A model generated the notes under the pieces. It saw only the letters and a list, made by a program, of their open reading frames with translations. It did no database searches and was not told where the DNA came from. Of a stretch of 64,000 nt of DNA, positions 54,901 to 62,855 are shown in pieces (position 1 is the first letter of the stretch; each line of letters opens with the position of its first letter). Origin of the DNA: Amycolatopsis sp. CA-126428 (GTDB lineage Bacteria > Actinomycetota > Actinomycetes > Mycobacteriales > Pseudonocardiaceae); the NCBI RefSeq assembly GCF_002904335.1, contig NZ_PPHF01000038.1, forward strand, positions 124,001-188,000. The letters are read 5' to 3'. The translations under genes were made by a program, and so were the position numbers.

Positions 54901-55502
54901 TCGCGTACGGCCGCGACCTGGACGGCCGCCCGGCGCGCGAGGACATGGAGAGTTCGTACAAGCGCATCGTGGTGGCGGCGAAGAACACCGACACGCGCGA
55001 GCACGACATCGCCGACTCGGACGACTACTTCCAGTACCACGGCGGAATGATCGCGACGGTCCGCGCGCTGACGGGCGCGGCCCCGGCGTCCTACGTGGGC
55101 GACAGCACCTCGCCGGACGCGGTCCGCACGCGCACGCTGGGCGAGGAGACGGCCCGGGTGTTCCGCGCCCGCGTGGTCAACCCCCGGTGGCTGGCGGCGA
55201 TGCGCCGGCACGGTTACAAGGGCGCGTTCGAGCTGGCCGCGACGGTGGACTACCTGTTCGGCTTCGACGCCACGGCCGGCGTGGTCGGCGACTGGATGTA
55301 CGAGAAGCTGACCGAGTCGTACGTGCTCGACGAGGTGAACCAGGAGTTCCTGCGGCAGGCGAATCCGTGGGCGTTACGCGGGATCGTGGAGCGGCTGAAC
55401 GAGGCGGCGGACCGCGGTTTGTGGGCGGAGCCGGATCCGGCGTTGCTGGAGAAGATGCGCGAGGTATACCTGTCGCTGGAGGGCGACCTCGAGTCGGAGT
55501 GA
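51939..55502 (+). CDS. cobN: cobaltochelatase subunit CobN
   Basis: A 1187-aa CobN/magnesium chelatase H-family subunit that binds hydrogenobyrinic acid a,c-diamide and receives cobalt. Landmarks include [101 protein letters not shown] and [14 protein letters not shown]. The GTG at 51939 has GAGGAGG at 51926-51932. It stands alone behind a cobalamin riboswitch, 14 kb from its ChlID-like ATPase partner. A symmetric hairpin at 55519-55546 follows the stop. Confidence 0.96.
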   Translation: [1187 protein letters not shown]

Positions 55503-55518
55503 CCGCAAGCGGACGACC

Positions 55519-55546
55519 GGCGGTGGTGGTCCGGACCACCGCCGCC
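55519..55546. terminator. palindrome after cobN (candidate terminator)
   Basis: A 28-bp near-perfect palindrome centred at 55532/55533 (core GGTGGTCCGGACCACC, one wobble pair). It starts 17 nt after the cobN stop. The core also resembles a DasR-type TGGTC-GACCA site, so an operator role for the chitinase gene cannot be excluded. Confidence 0.55.
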
Positions 55547-55615
55547 TTGGCCGGACAAGTTTCGGATATTGCGGGACGTTTCGCCCGCCGATCGGGATTA
55601 CCCGACCTTGGTGGC

Positions 55616-55645
55616 TTGACTTCGTTAATGGTCTAGTCCAATGAT
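55616..55645 (+). promoter_or_regulatory. chitinase promoter with DasR-like (dre) operator
   Basis: -35 TTGACT (55616-55621), 18-nt spacer, -10 AATGAT (55640-55645). TGGTCTAGTCCA at 55629-55640 differs at one position from the DasR palindrome TGGTCTAGACCA known from Streptomyces chitinase and GlcNAc-uptake promoters. It lies in the promoter spacer, so binding should repress. Confidence 0.8.
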
Positions 55646-55679
55646 CTGTCCACCTCGATCCCCACCGGGAGGACAGCTC

Positions 55680-56885
55680 ATGCGCAGGAGCAGACTGGCC
55701 GCCGTCGGGCTCGCCGCCGCCACTTTCGCCGCCACCGCCGTCAGCCTCGTGCTCGGCGCACCGTCGGCGACCGCGGCGTTGAGCAACAACTGGTACGCCG
55801 CGGCGCCGTACCTGATGCCCCAGAGCAACAACCCGCCCGACCCCGTGACCGTGATGAACGCGACCGGGCTCAAGGCGTTCCAGCTGGCGTTCATCCTCGC
55901 GCCGAACGGCGGCGGCTGCAGCCCGACCTGGGACGGCACCTCCGCCGTCTCGTCCGACACCGCGGTCGCGGGCGTCATCTCGCGGATCCGCGGCGCGGGC
56001 GGCGACGTCTCGGTGTCCGTCGGCGGGTACGGCGGCACGAAGCTCGGCCAGACCTGCGGAACGGTGGCCGCGACGGCCGCCGCCTACCAGCAGGTCATCA
56101 CGAAGTACTCGCTCAAGGCGATCGACTTCGACCTCGAAGAGCCCGAGTACGAGAACACCGCGGCGATCGCGAACGAGCTCGGCGCCGCGAAGACGTTGCA
56201 GGCCGGCAACCCCGGCCTGTTCGTTTCGGTGACCATGCCGGGCACCGCGGCCGGCACCGGCTGGTTCGGCACGCAGCTGATCGACCAGGCGAAGTCGATC
56301 GGCTTCACGCCGAACAACTTCTCGATCATGCCGTTCGACGGCGGCTTCAACGGCGGCTCGTCGCAGGTGTCGGCGCTGGAAGCGTTCCACGGCCTGCTGA
56401 TGTCCCATCTGGGTTGGGACAGCGCGACCGCCTACGCCCACGAGGGTTTCTCCGGCATGAACGGCAAGTCCGACGCGGCGGAGATGTTCTACACCTCGGA
56501 CTTCCAGACGGTGTACGACTACGCGACCAGCCACGGCCTCGGCCGTTTCACGTTCTGGTCGGTCAACCGGGACCGCGCCTGCTCCGGCACGACGGACAAC
56601 GGCGTCTGCAGCAACGTCCCGCAGAACGACTGGGACTTCACGAAGTTCAGCGTCCGCTTCGCCGGCGCGACCCCGCCGCAGACGACCCCGCCGGTGACGA
56701 CGACCCCGACCACCCCGGGCAACGGCTCCTGCACCGCGGCGGAGTGGGACCGGGCGAAGGTCTACGTCAAGGACAACGTCGTCTCGCACAACAGCCACAA
56801 GTGGACGGCCAAGTGGTGGACGCAGGGCGAAGAGCCCGGCACGACCGGCGAATGGGGCGTCTGGCAGGACAACGGCGCCTGTTAG
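55680..56885 (+). CDS. secreted GH18 chitinase with C-terminal CBM5/12 domain
   Basis: A 401-aa exported chitinase. The signal peptide is about 33 residues (ending APSATA). The GH18 barrel contains SVSVGGYGG (about 111-119) and the catalytic motif ID149-F-D151-L-E153; the first Asp of the usual DxxDxDxE is Lys146, so the motif is slightly atypical, with catalytic Glu153 present. A Thr/Pro linker near 335-350 leads to a CBM5/12 module (CTAAEWDRAKVYVKDN, WTAKWWTQGEEPG, WGVWQDNGAC). GGGAGG precedes the ATG at 55680. The dre-like operator predicts induction by GlcN/GlcNAc metabolites. Confidence 0.92.
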   Translation: MRRSRLAAVGLAAATFAATAVSLVLGAPSATAALSNNWYAAAPYLMPQSNNPPDPVTVMNATGLKAFQLAFILAPNGGGCSPTWDGTSAVSSDTAVAGVISRIRGAGGDVSVSVGGYGGTKLGQTCGTVAATAAAYQQVITKYSLKAIDFDLEEPEYENTAAIANELGAAKTLQAGNPGLFVSVTMPGTAAGTGWFGTQLIDQAKSIGFTPNNFSIMPFDGGFNGGSSQVSALEAFHGLLMSHLGWDSATAYAHEGFSGMNGKSDAAEMFYTSDFQTVYDYATSHGLGRFTFWSVNRDRACSGTTDNGVCSNVPQNDWDFTKFSVRFAGATPPQTTPPVTTTPTTPGNGSCTAAEWDRAKVYVKDNVVSHNSHKWTAKWWTQGEEPGTTGEWGVWQDNGAC

Positions 56886-56889
56886 CCGG

Positions 56890-57981
56890 CTAGAAGTCGA
56901 GGTGGGTGTTCTCGCGCTGGACTTCCGGGGCCAGCGCGGGCACCTCGACGACGTGCCGCCCGGCCTGCCGCAGCAGTTCGGTGCCCCGGGCGTCGACGAA
57001 GACCGGCGGCTCACGCCAGGCGAACACGACCCGCGGAATCCCGGCGTCGAGGATCAGCTGGGTGCAGCTGCGCGGGTGGGAACTGCGGTGGCTGCACGGT
57101 TCCAGCGAGCTGTACATGGTCGCGCCGGCCAGGCGCGGGTCGCCGGCGCACTTGGCCAGCGCGGCCTCTTCGGCGTGGTTGCCCGGGTCGCCCTCGCCGG
57201 AATGCCCGGTGGCGACGACCTCGCCGTCGGCGTCGGTGATCACGGCGCCGACCCGGAAGGTGTGACTGGGCGGGCACTCGGCGGCGAGCGCGATGGCTTC
57301 CCTGAGGCGCTGGACGTCCCGGCCGGTCGGTTCGGCGGCGGCGCGGTACTCGAGGACGGCCATCCCCTGCAGTTCGTTCGCGGCGGTCAGGACCAGCGGC
57401 CGCGGATAGAGTCCCGGCCCGACGAACCGCGGCGCGTCCGGCTGCGCGACGAAGAACGGCGCGATCGCGAGCCGCAGTGCGTCGGCGAGGCCTTCGGTGA
57501 GGAAGCGGGTATGGATCCCGCCACCGCCTTCGACCAGCAGGTTCTCGATGCCGCGCGCGCCGAGGTCGTCGAGGACGCGCCCGAAGTCCGGCGGGTTCCC
57601 GGCGTCGACGACGGTGGCGACGTGCTTGAGCGCGTCCGCGGCGCCGGGCGGTGCGTAGACGAGCTTTTCGGTGTCCCCGACGGTGAAGAACTGCGCGTCC
57701 GGGTCGAGACCGCGGGTGGTCACGGTGACCTTGACGGGTTGTTCGGGCTTGCCCTGTTCCAGCCGTTTCCGCCGGAGTTCGGGGGACCGGACGAGCAGCC
57801 GCGGGTTGTCGGCCCGCACGGTCCCGGCCCCGACGAAGATGGCGTCGGCCTCGGCCCGCAACCGATCGACGATCGCGAAGTCGTCCTCTGTGGACAGCAC
57901 CAGCCGCTCGGGTGAGGTGTCGTCGAGGTAGCCGTCGAGCGACTGCGCGGCGGACAGCAGGACGTGCGGCCGGGGGATCAC
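56890..57981 (-). CDS. RibD-like protein with reductase-then-deaminase domain order
   Basis: A 363-aa two-domain protein. Residues 1 to about 210 are a RibD_C/dihydrofolate-reductase-like domain (HVLLSAAQSLDGYLDD; DAIFVGAGTVRADNPRLLV; ENLLVEGGGGIHTRFL). The C-terminal part (about 225-363) is a zinc cytidine-deaminase-like domain with HAEEAAL and SLEPCSHRSSHPRSC. Canonical RibD has the deaminase first. It could supply the pyrimidine steps of riboflavin synthesis, or act in a related deazapurine/pterin pathway. The GTG at 57981 is supported by CATACT (57994-57989) 7 nt upstream (leaderless). Confidence 0.85.
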   Translation of the reverse strand: MIPRPHVLLSAAQSLDGYLDDTSPERLVLSTEDDFAIVDRLRAEADAIFVGAGTVRADNPRLLVRSPELRRKRLEQGKPEQPVKVTVTTRGLDPDAQFFTVGDTEKLVYAPPGAADALKHVATVVDAGNPPDFGRVLDDLGARGIENLLVEGGGGIHTRFLTEGLADALRLAIAPFFVAQPDAPRFVGPGLYPRPLVLTAANELQGMAVLEYRAAAEPTGRDVQRLREAIALAAECPPSHTFRVGAVITDADGEVVATGHSGEGDPGNHAEEAALAKCAGDPRLAGATMYSSLEPCSHRSSHPRSCTQLILDAGIPRVVFAWREPPVFVDARGTELLRQAGRHVVEVPALAPEVQRENTHLDF

Positions 57982-58069
57982 CCGGCCCAGTATGCCGTAA
58001 CACCCGGGGCGGTCCCCGCGTCCTACGACGTATCCCCCTGCCGTGCGCATCCCCCGGAGCTTTCTGAAC

Positions 58070-58321
58070 ATGACAACGCGAGGCTGGTACAAGGAGCGGA
58101 CGCTCACCACGGTCGACACCGTCGGCCGGGAGGTGTCGGTGACGACCGGGCTCACCCGTGACCCCGAAGGCCGCTTGGTCGCGGCGATCGCGATCAGCGA
58201 CGGACCGACGGCGATCTACCGCTATTCCGGCGACGCCGACGAGCGGACCGAGCTGGTCACCGACGCCGTGGACACGGTCAAGGAGCTGCGCAAGCTCGCC
58301 GGCGTCCCGCCGACGCGCTGA
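58070..58321 (+). CDS. small conserved-looking hypothetical protein
   Basis: An 83-aa protein without a recognised domain. It reads as an alternating beta-rich N-terminal half (TRGWYKERTLTTVDTVGREV, LVAAIAISDGPTAIYRYSG) and an acidic C-terminal helix (TELVTDAVDTVKELRKLAG). GGAG at 58056-58059 lies 10 nt before the ATG; an in-frame ATG at 58043 is an alternative. Divergent from the RibD-like gene. Codon use is typical of the region, so it is likely real. Confidence 0.65.
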   Translation: MTTRGWYKERTLTTVDTVGREVSVTTGLTRDPEGRLVAAIAISDGPTAIYRYSGDADERTELVTDAVDTVKELRKLAGVPPTR

Positions 58322-58379
58322 CCTGGCCCGGCTTGGGCCGGCCCGCCTGGCCTGGCCGGCCTGGCCGGCCCCGCTCGGT
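58322..58379. other. GGCC-rich convergent spacer
   Basis: Short gap between the converging 58070 gene and the proA-like gene, composed of overlapping CTGGCC/GGCCGGCC repeats that can pair with each other. It probably terminates both transcripts, but no single defined hairpin stands out. Confidence 0.4.
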
Positions 58380-59612
58380 TCAGGCCGGCAGGACCGCGTA
58401 CTGGCGGACGTAGAGGTCGGTGTAGGTCACCGGGCCGCGCGGGCCGGGAACCTTGTCGAGGTTGATGCCGGTTTCCGGGACGGCGAGCAGCTTGAAGCCG
58501 TCGAGGAGGCGGGTCGGGGCGTTCCAGAAGACGCCCGTGCCGGTGTAGCCGTCGAAGAAGGCGTCGGCGGCCGACTCGTCCTCGGTGGAGATGCCCGCTG
58601 CCAGGCCGGAGGTGCGCTCGTTGGCGATGTCGACGGCGTCGGAGAGCGAGCCGACCTTGGCGACGGTGACGGTGGCTTCCCGGTCGGAGTCCAGCGCCCA
58701 CTCGTAGCCGATGGGGTGCTCGTGCGGGGCCAGCGAAGGCGTGACGCCGCGCTCGGCGAGGGCGTCCGAGATCGCGGGCCAGGCGTCGTCGTGGATGTCT
58801 TCGTGGATGAGCAGCAGGTTCAGCCGGTTGCAGACGCCCAGCCGGTCGAGGCTGGCGTAGACGAGGTCGCGCGCCTTGGTGACGTCCGCCCCGCGGTCGA
58901 CGTAGAGGACGCCACCGCCATCGGCGTGGGCGAGGGTGCGCACGCCGTGGACGGCCGCCTCGGTGGCGAGGGCGCGGGTGCTGTCCCCGCTGCCGCGCAG
59001 GATCACCAGCGGCACGAGGCCGGGCAGCCGGACGAGCGCGGAGGCCGCCTCCCGCTCCACGCGCGGCACGAGCTGCACGCAGTCGGCGTCGATGCCCGCC
59101 TCGGTGAGCGCCGGCGCGATGACGACCTCACGCAGCCGCTGGGCGGAGCCGAGCGCGGCCGAGCCGGTGCGCAGCACCCCGGCGTTGCGGGACTTGACCA
59201 GCTGAGAGGCCACGTCGACGGTGACGTTCGGCCGCGCCTCGTAGTTCGCCCCGATGACCCCGACCGGCCGCCGCCGTTCGACCAGCCGCAGGCCCCCGTC
59301 CAGGGTGGACACGTCGACGGAGCGCTCCTGGTGCGGGGCGCCGGCGAGCAGCCGAAGCTGTTCGGCCATGCCGGTGAGCCGCTCCGGGGTGATGGTGAGC
59401 CGGTCGAGCAGGCCGGCGCTCATCCCCTCGGCTTTGGCGCGCGCGACATCGGCCTGGTTCGCCTCGAGGATCTCGTCACGGTGCGCGAGCAGCCGCTCGG
59501 CCATCCCGGACAGAGCGTCATCGACGGCTTGGGCGCTCGCGGCAGCCAGCGACGGCGCGGCCAGCTTCGCCGCCCGTGCGCACTCCTCGACGGCCTTGGC
59601 GACCTCGTCCAT
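58380..59612 (-). CDS. proA: glutamate-5-semialdehyde dehydrogenase (ProA) family protein, divergent
   Basis: A 410-aa member of the gamma-glutamyl phosphate reductase family. The N-terminal NADPH-binding part is recognisable (RRPVGVIGANYEARPNVTVDVASQLVKSRNAGVLR), and the catalytic Cys is retained in GVCNRLNLLLIHEDI. The C-terminal third departs from classical ProA: the usual segment around HGSxHTE reads TSGLAAGISTED, and the end is GPVTYTDLYVRQYAVLPA. It may be the proline enzyme or a paralogue with another acyl phosphate. The ATG at 59612 has GAGGGAG upstream. No proB is adjacent. Confidence 0.82.
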   Translation of the reverse strand: MDEVAKAVEECARAAKLAAPSLAAASAQAVDDALSGMAERLLAHRDEILEANQADVARAKAEGMSAGLLDRLTITPERLTGMAEQLRLLAGAPHQERSVDVSTLDGGLRLVERRRPVGVIGANYEARPNVTVDVASQLVKSRNAGVLRTGSAALGSAQRLREVVIAPALTEAGIDADCVQLVPRVEREAASALVRLPGLVPLVILRGSGDSTRALATEAAVHGVRTLAHADGGGVLYVDRGADVTKARDLVYASLDRLGVCNRLNLLLIHEDIHDDAWPAISDALAERGVTPSLAPHEHPIGYEWALDSDREATVTVAKVGSLSDAVDIANERTSGLAAGISTEDESAADAFFDGYTGTGVFWNAPTRLLDGFKLLAVPETGINLDKVPGPRGPVTYTDLYVRQYAVLPA

Positions 59613-60070
59613 CGTTCGTCTCCCTCCGCGCGGACCACCAGTTTGCCGCATGCACCCCGGTGACCGGCCACGGGCTCCACCGCCGGTGAGCGGGGACGCG
59701 CCTGGTCTGGGTGGCGCGGCCGCCGGGTGGCGCCCACGGCGGGGGGCGGCCTGCCGTCGGTGCGGTCGGGCATCGCGGCGGCACGTTGCGACGGGCGCGG
59801 CTGCCAACCGGCCACCGCCCGTGAGGTGCCGCCGCGACCGGCCGGGCCGGCCTGAGCACCGCACCTCGCGACCAGCGCGGCCGCCGAAGACGGCTGGCGA
59901 GCGTGGCGGCCGGCTCAGGCCGCCGATAGTGGGCCGCTCCACGCGGGTCTGTCCATGCCGGGCCCAGCGGGCATCGGGCAGCGGCGCGGGCAGCCTTCGT
60001 CGCCTGGCGGAGCGGCCCGGGTCGTGGCCAGCCAAGCCGGGCGCCGCGGCCGGGACCACCGCTGGCGGGG
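59613..60070. other. 458-bp intergenic region, no gene seen
   Basis: Very GC-rich sequence between two leftward genes. Open frames are present on both strands but translate to Arg/Pro/Ala-rich strings without motifs. It presumably contains the promoter of the proA-like gene near 59613-59680. No repeat family or RNA element was recognised. Confidence 0.55.
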
Positions 60071-60856
60071 CTACTTGGCCACTGGCTCCAGGAGCCACAG
60101 GGCGCCGGCGATCAAGCAGCTGATTGTTGCCACCGCGAAGACCAAGACCCACAGCACCGGGGGGACCGCCGTGAGGCGGCCCAGCTGGTCCGCGTCCGAG
60201 TCGCGGGCCTGGCCGCGGCGGCGCTTGGTCTGGAGCTCGGCCACCGGCCGGACGCCTCCGAACAGCAAGAACCACGTCACCAGGTAGCTGAACGGGGCCT
60301 GCAGCTCGACCGGGGCCACGAACGCGATCAGCGCCAGCACCGCCGCGCTGGCGACCACCGTGAACACCCCGTACGCGTTGCGCACCATCACCAGCACGCC
60401 GAGCAGCAGCAGCGCGATCAGGACCAGCACCGTGCCGACCAGGTCGGCGCCCAGCAGGCTGGCGAACACCAGCCCCAGGACCGATGGCGCCAGGTACCCG
60501 GCCATCGCCGTGAACGCCATGCCCGGGCCCTCGGGCTTGCCGCGCGAGACGGTGACGCCCGAGGTGTCCGAATGCAGCTTGATGCCCTGCAGGCGCCGTC
60601 CGACCAGTACCGCGGCCAGCGCGTGGCCGGCCTCGTGCACCATCGTCACGACGTTCCGCGCCCGTCGCCACGGTGTCCCGCCGACCAGGACCACGAGCAG
60701 TGCGACGCCGCCGGCGATCAGGGTGATCACCGCGGGGGCCTGGGCCTGCTCCAGCAGCGAACCGGCCGGCGATGTGTCCGTGGCGGCAGCCGCGCGGAAA
60801 GCCGACAGGGCGTCACCGGCCGGACCACCGAGCGCGAAATGAACGGGCGAGCTCAC
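60071..60856 (-). CDS. M50 family site-2-protease-like membrane peptidase
   Basis: A 261-aa polytopic membrane protein with the zinc-peptidase motif HEAGHALAAVLVGR early in the sequence (about residues 74-87), after one N-terminal TM helix. At least five further hydrophobic segments follow. The second metal-ligand motif of S2P (an NPDG-type Asp) is not obvious, which fits the M50B-like group of short actinobacterial members of unknown substrate. The GTG at 60856 is the start. It is unlinked to neighbours. Confidence 0.82.
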   Translation of the reverse strand: MSSPVHFALGGPAGDALSAFRAAAATDTSPAGSLLEQAQAPAVITLIAGGVALLVVLVGGTPWRRARNVVTMVHEAGHALAAVLVGRRLQGIKLHSDTSGVTVSRGKPEGPGMAFTAMAGYLAPSVLGLVFASLLGADLVGTVLVLIALLLLGVLVMVRNAYGVFTVVASAAVLALIAFVAPVELQAPFSYLVTWFLLFGGVRPVAELQTKRRRGQARDSDADQLGRLTAVPPVLWVLVFAVATISCLIAGALWLLEPVAK

Positions 60857-61012
60857 CCGGACACCTCACCACAGGCGATATCTGGCTACCGTGAGTCCCC
60901 ACCGCTCGCCGCTTCGCGGCTTCCGGTATTGCGTCGTGGCGCTCTCCTTTCTGTCGTCGGAACGCGGGCGGCAAGAGGCGCGGGCCGAGGCGTTGCCATC
61001 TCCCAGGTCAGG

Positions 61013-61918
61013 TCATCGCGACTCCCGCATCCGGGCCTCGCCCTCGACCCGGAACAGGAACGAGACCCAGCTCCGGAACGGCGCCCAGGCCTCCGCGATC
61101 TCCGCCAGCTCCGCGACGCCCGCGCCCGGGAGGTGGTACGCGTCGCGCATGATCTCGTGGAGGCGGGTTTCACTGCGGGGGAAGACGTCCGGGTGGCCGG
61201 CGCCGCGGATCAGGATCAGCTCCGCGCTGAACCGGCCGATGCCCGGCAGCAGCTGCAGCCGCTTCAGCGCCTCCTCCGCCGGCATTGCCCGCAACGCCGC
61301 CGCGTCCAGCATTCCGTCGGCCGCCGCCTCGGCGAGGGCGCGCAGGCGCGGGATTTTCGGGCCCGGCAGCCCCGGCTGGTACTCCATCTCCGCCAGCGCG
61401 GCCGGCGCCGGGAACGCCCTCAGCACGCCCCCGCCCACGTCGACCTCGGTGCCGTAGCGCTCGGTCAAGCGCCGGCGCAGCCGGACCGCCTGCGTCATCC
61501 AGATCCGGTGGCTCAGCACGGCCCAGCACGCCGCCTCGTACGGCGATGCGAAGAGGACCGGACGCAGGCCCGGGTGCAGCGCCTGCAGCAGCGAAACCAC
61601 CGGATCACGGGCGCCGGCCTCCGGGAAGGCCGTGCCGTCGACGTCCAGCGAGCACATCCGCCGCACCTGGGCCACCACCGCATCGGTGTGCTCGGGCCGA
61701 CCGTGGACCTCGACCGTGACCTCGCCGGGCGATCTCTGCCGCAGCACCGCTCCCACCGGCGTCCATTCGCCGTCGAGCGCGAACGCCACCCGCAGTGCGC
61801 CGGGTTCGGAATCCGGTTGCCCGGCCGGGGCGAAGCCGGTCAGGAAGCGGGCCGCCGCGGCCAGGTCGAACTCGCCGTGCACCTCGATGTCGGCACGCGG
61901 GCGGGAAATCGTCGTCAT
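61013..61918 (-). CDS. DNA-3-methyladenine glycosylase II family (AlkA-like)
   Basis: A 301-aa HhH-GPD base-excision glycosylase. The helix-hairpin-helix reads LLPGIGRFSAELILIRGAG, followed by the catalytic Asp in HPDVFP. The N-terminal part (DIEVHGEFDLAAAARFLTGF) matches the AlkA_N-type domain. It would remove alkylated purines. AGGAGGAG directly before the ATG at 61918 fixes the start. It is divergent from the methyltransferase gene. Confidence 0.88.
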   Translation of the reverse strand: MTTISRPRADIEVHGEFDLAAAARFLTGFAPAGQPDSEPGALRVAFALDGEWTPVGAVLRQRSPGEVTVEVHGRPEHTDAVVAQVRRMCSLDVDGTAFPEAGARDPVVSLLQALHPGLRPVLFASPYEAACWAVLSHRIWMTQAVRLRRRLTERYGTEVDVGGGVLRAFPAPAALAEMEYQPGLPGPKIPRLRALAEAAADGMLDAAALRAMPAEEALKRLQLLPGIGRFSAELILIRGAGHPDVFPRSETRLHEIMRDAYHLPGAGVAELAEIAEAWAPFRSWVSFLFRVEGEARMRESR

Positions 61919-62066
61919 CTCTCCTCCTCGGATCGGAACCTTGCCCGCGACGTTAGGAAGGGGCACCGACAATTCCGGACCTCGAACGCCTGATCCCGGA
62001 TTTGTTCACTCGATCGAGTGGCCGGGAGATGGGCATACTGCCGGTGTCCGAAAGGGAGGAGAGCCC

Positions 62067-62816
62067 GTGCCGACCACCGCATCCGACCGTCTCCAGGCCC
62101 TGCTCGAGACGCCGGCCCGGACGGACTCCGGCTACCTCGACCTGCTGGGCGCCGCGGACCAGGCCGGTCCGCCGACCGGGCTCACCCAGCGCCTGATGCG
62201 CACCACCCTGCTCCCGCAGGTCTACGAGCGGTACTGGCGGCCCGCCCTCGGCCGCGCGCTCAAGGGCCCGTTCGGGCCGAGCATGGCGGAAGAAGTCTCG
62301 CTTGCCACGAAGCTCCTCCGGCCGGCACCGGGCCGCACGGTGCTCGACGTCGCGTGCGGAACCGGCCGGTTCACCCGGGCGTTCGGCGCGGCCGTCGGCC
62401 CGGACGGGCTGGCGATCGGGCTCGACGGCGCCCGCACCATGCTCGCCAAGGCCGTCGCCGAGGGCGGCCCGGACACCGTCGCCTACCTGCGTGCCGACGC
62501 CGTGCACCTGCCGTTGAAGCCGTCCACAGTAGACGCTCTCTGCTGCTTCGCCGCGCTGCACATGTTCGCCGAGCCGGAGACCGCGCTGGACTCGTTCGCG
62601 CGCGTGGTGAAACCGGGTGGCCGAATCGTGCTGCTGACGAGCGCCCGCCGCGGCCGGCAACCCGCACGCCTGATCGAGTCGGCCGGCGGGATCGTGAGCG
62701 GCCAGAAGATGTTCGATCGCGGCGAAATCGGGGCGGCCCTGCGCGCCCGCGGCTTCACGAAGATCACCGAACGGTACGCCGGTGTCACGCAGATCGTGGC
62801 GGGCGAGTTCGGCTGA
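62067..62816 (+). CDS. class I SAM-dependent methyltransferase
   Basis: A 249-aa methyltransferase. SAM motif I is TVLDVACGTGRFTRAFG, motif II lies in AIGLDGARTMLAKAV, and FARVVKPGGRIVLLTSAR is the post-IV segment, all of the UbiE/Methyltransf_11 type. The N-terminal 80 residues form a lid-like region (LTQRLMRTTLLPQVYERYWRPALGRALKGP). GGGAGGAG precedes the GTG at 62067. The substrate is unknown. Confidence 0.88.
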   Translation: MPTTASDRLQALLETPARTDSGYLDLLGAADQAGPPTGLTQRLMRTTLLPQVYERYWRPALGRALKGPFGPSMAEEVSLATKLLRPAPGRTVLDVACGTGRFTRAFGAAVGPDGLAIGLDGARTMLAKAVAEGGPDTVAYLRADAVHLPLKPSTVDALCCFAALHMFAEPETALDSFARVVKPGGRIVLLTSARRGRQPARLIESAGGIVSGQKMFDRGEIGAALRARGFTKITERYAGVTQIVAGEFG

Positions 62817-62843
62817 GCGCCGCGGATTGTCGGAGATGGCGGT

Positions 62844-62849
62844 TAGCAT
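62844..62849 (+). promoter_or_regulatory. -10 element of leaderless M20 gene
   Basis: TAGCAT ends 6 nt before the ATG at 62856, which has no Shine-Dalgarno. Confidence 0.45.
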
Positions 62850-62855
62850 CGCCCC

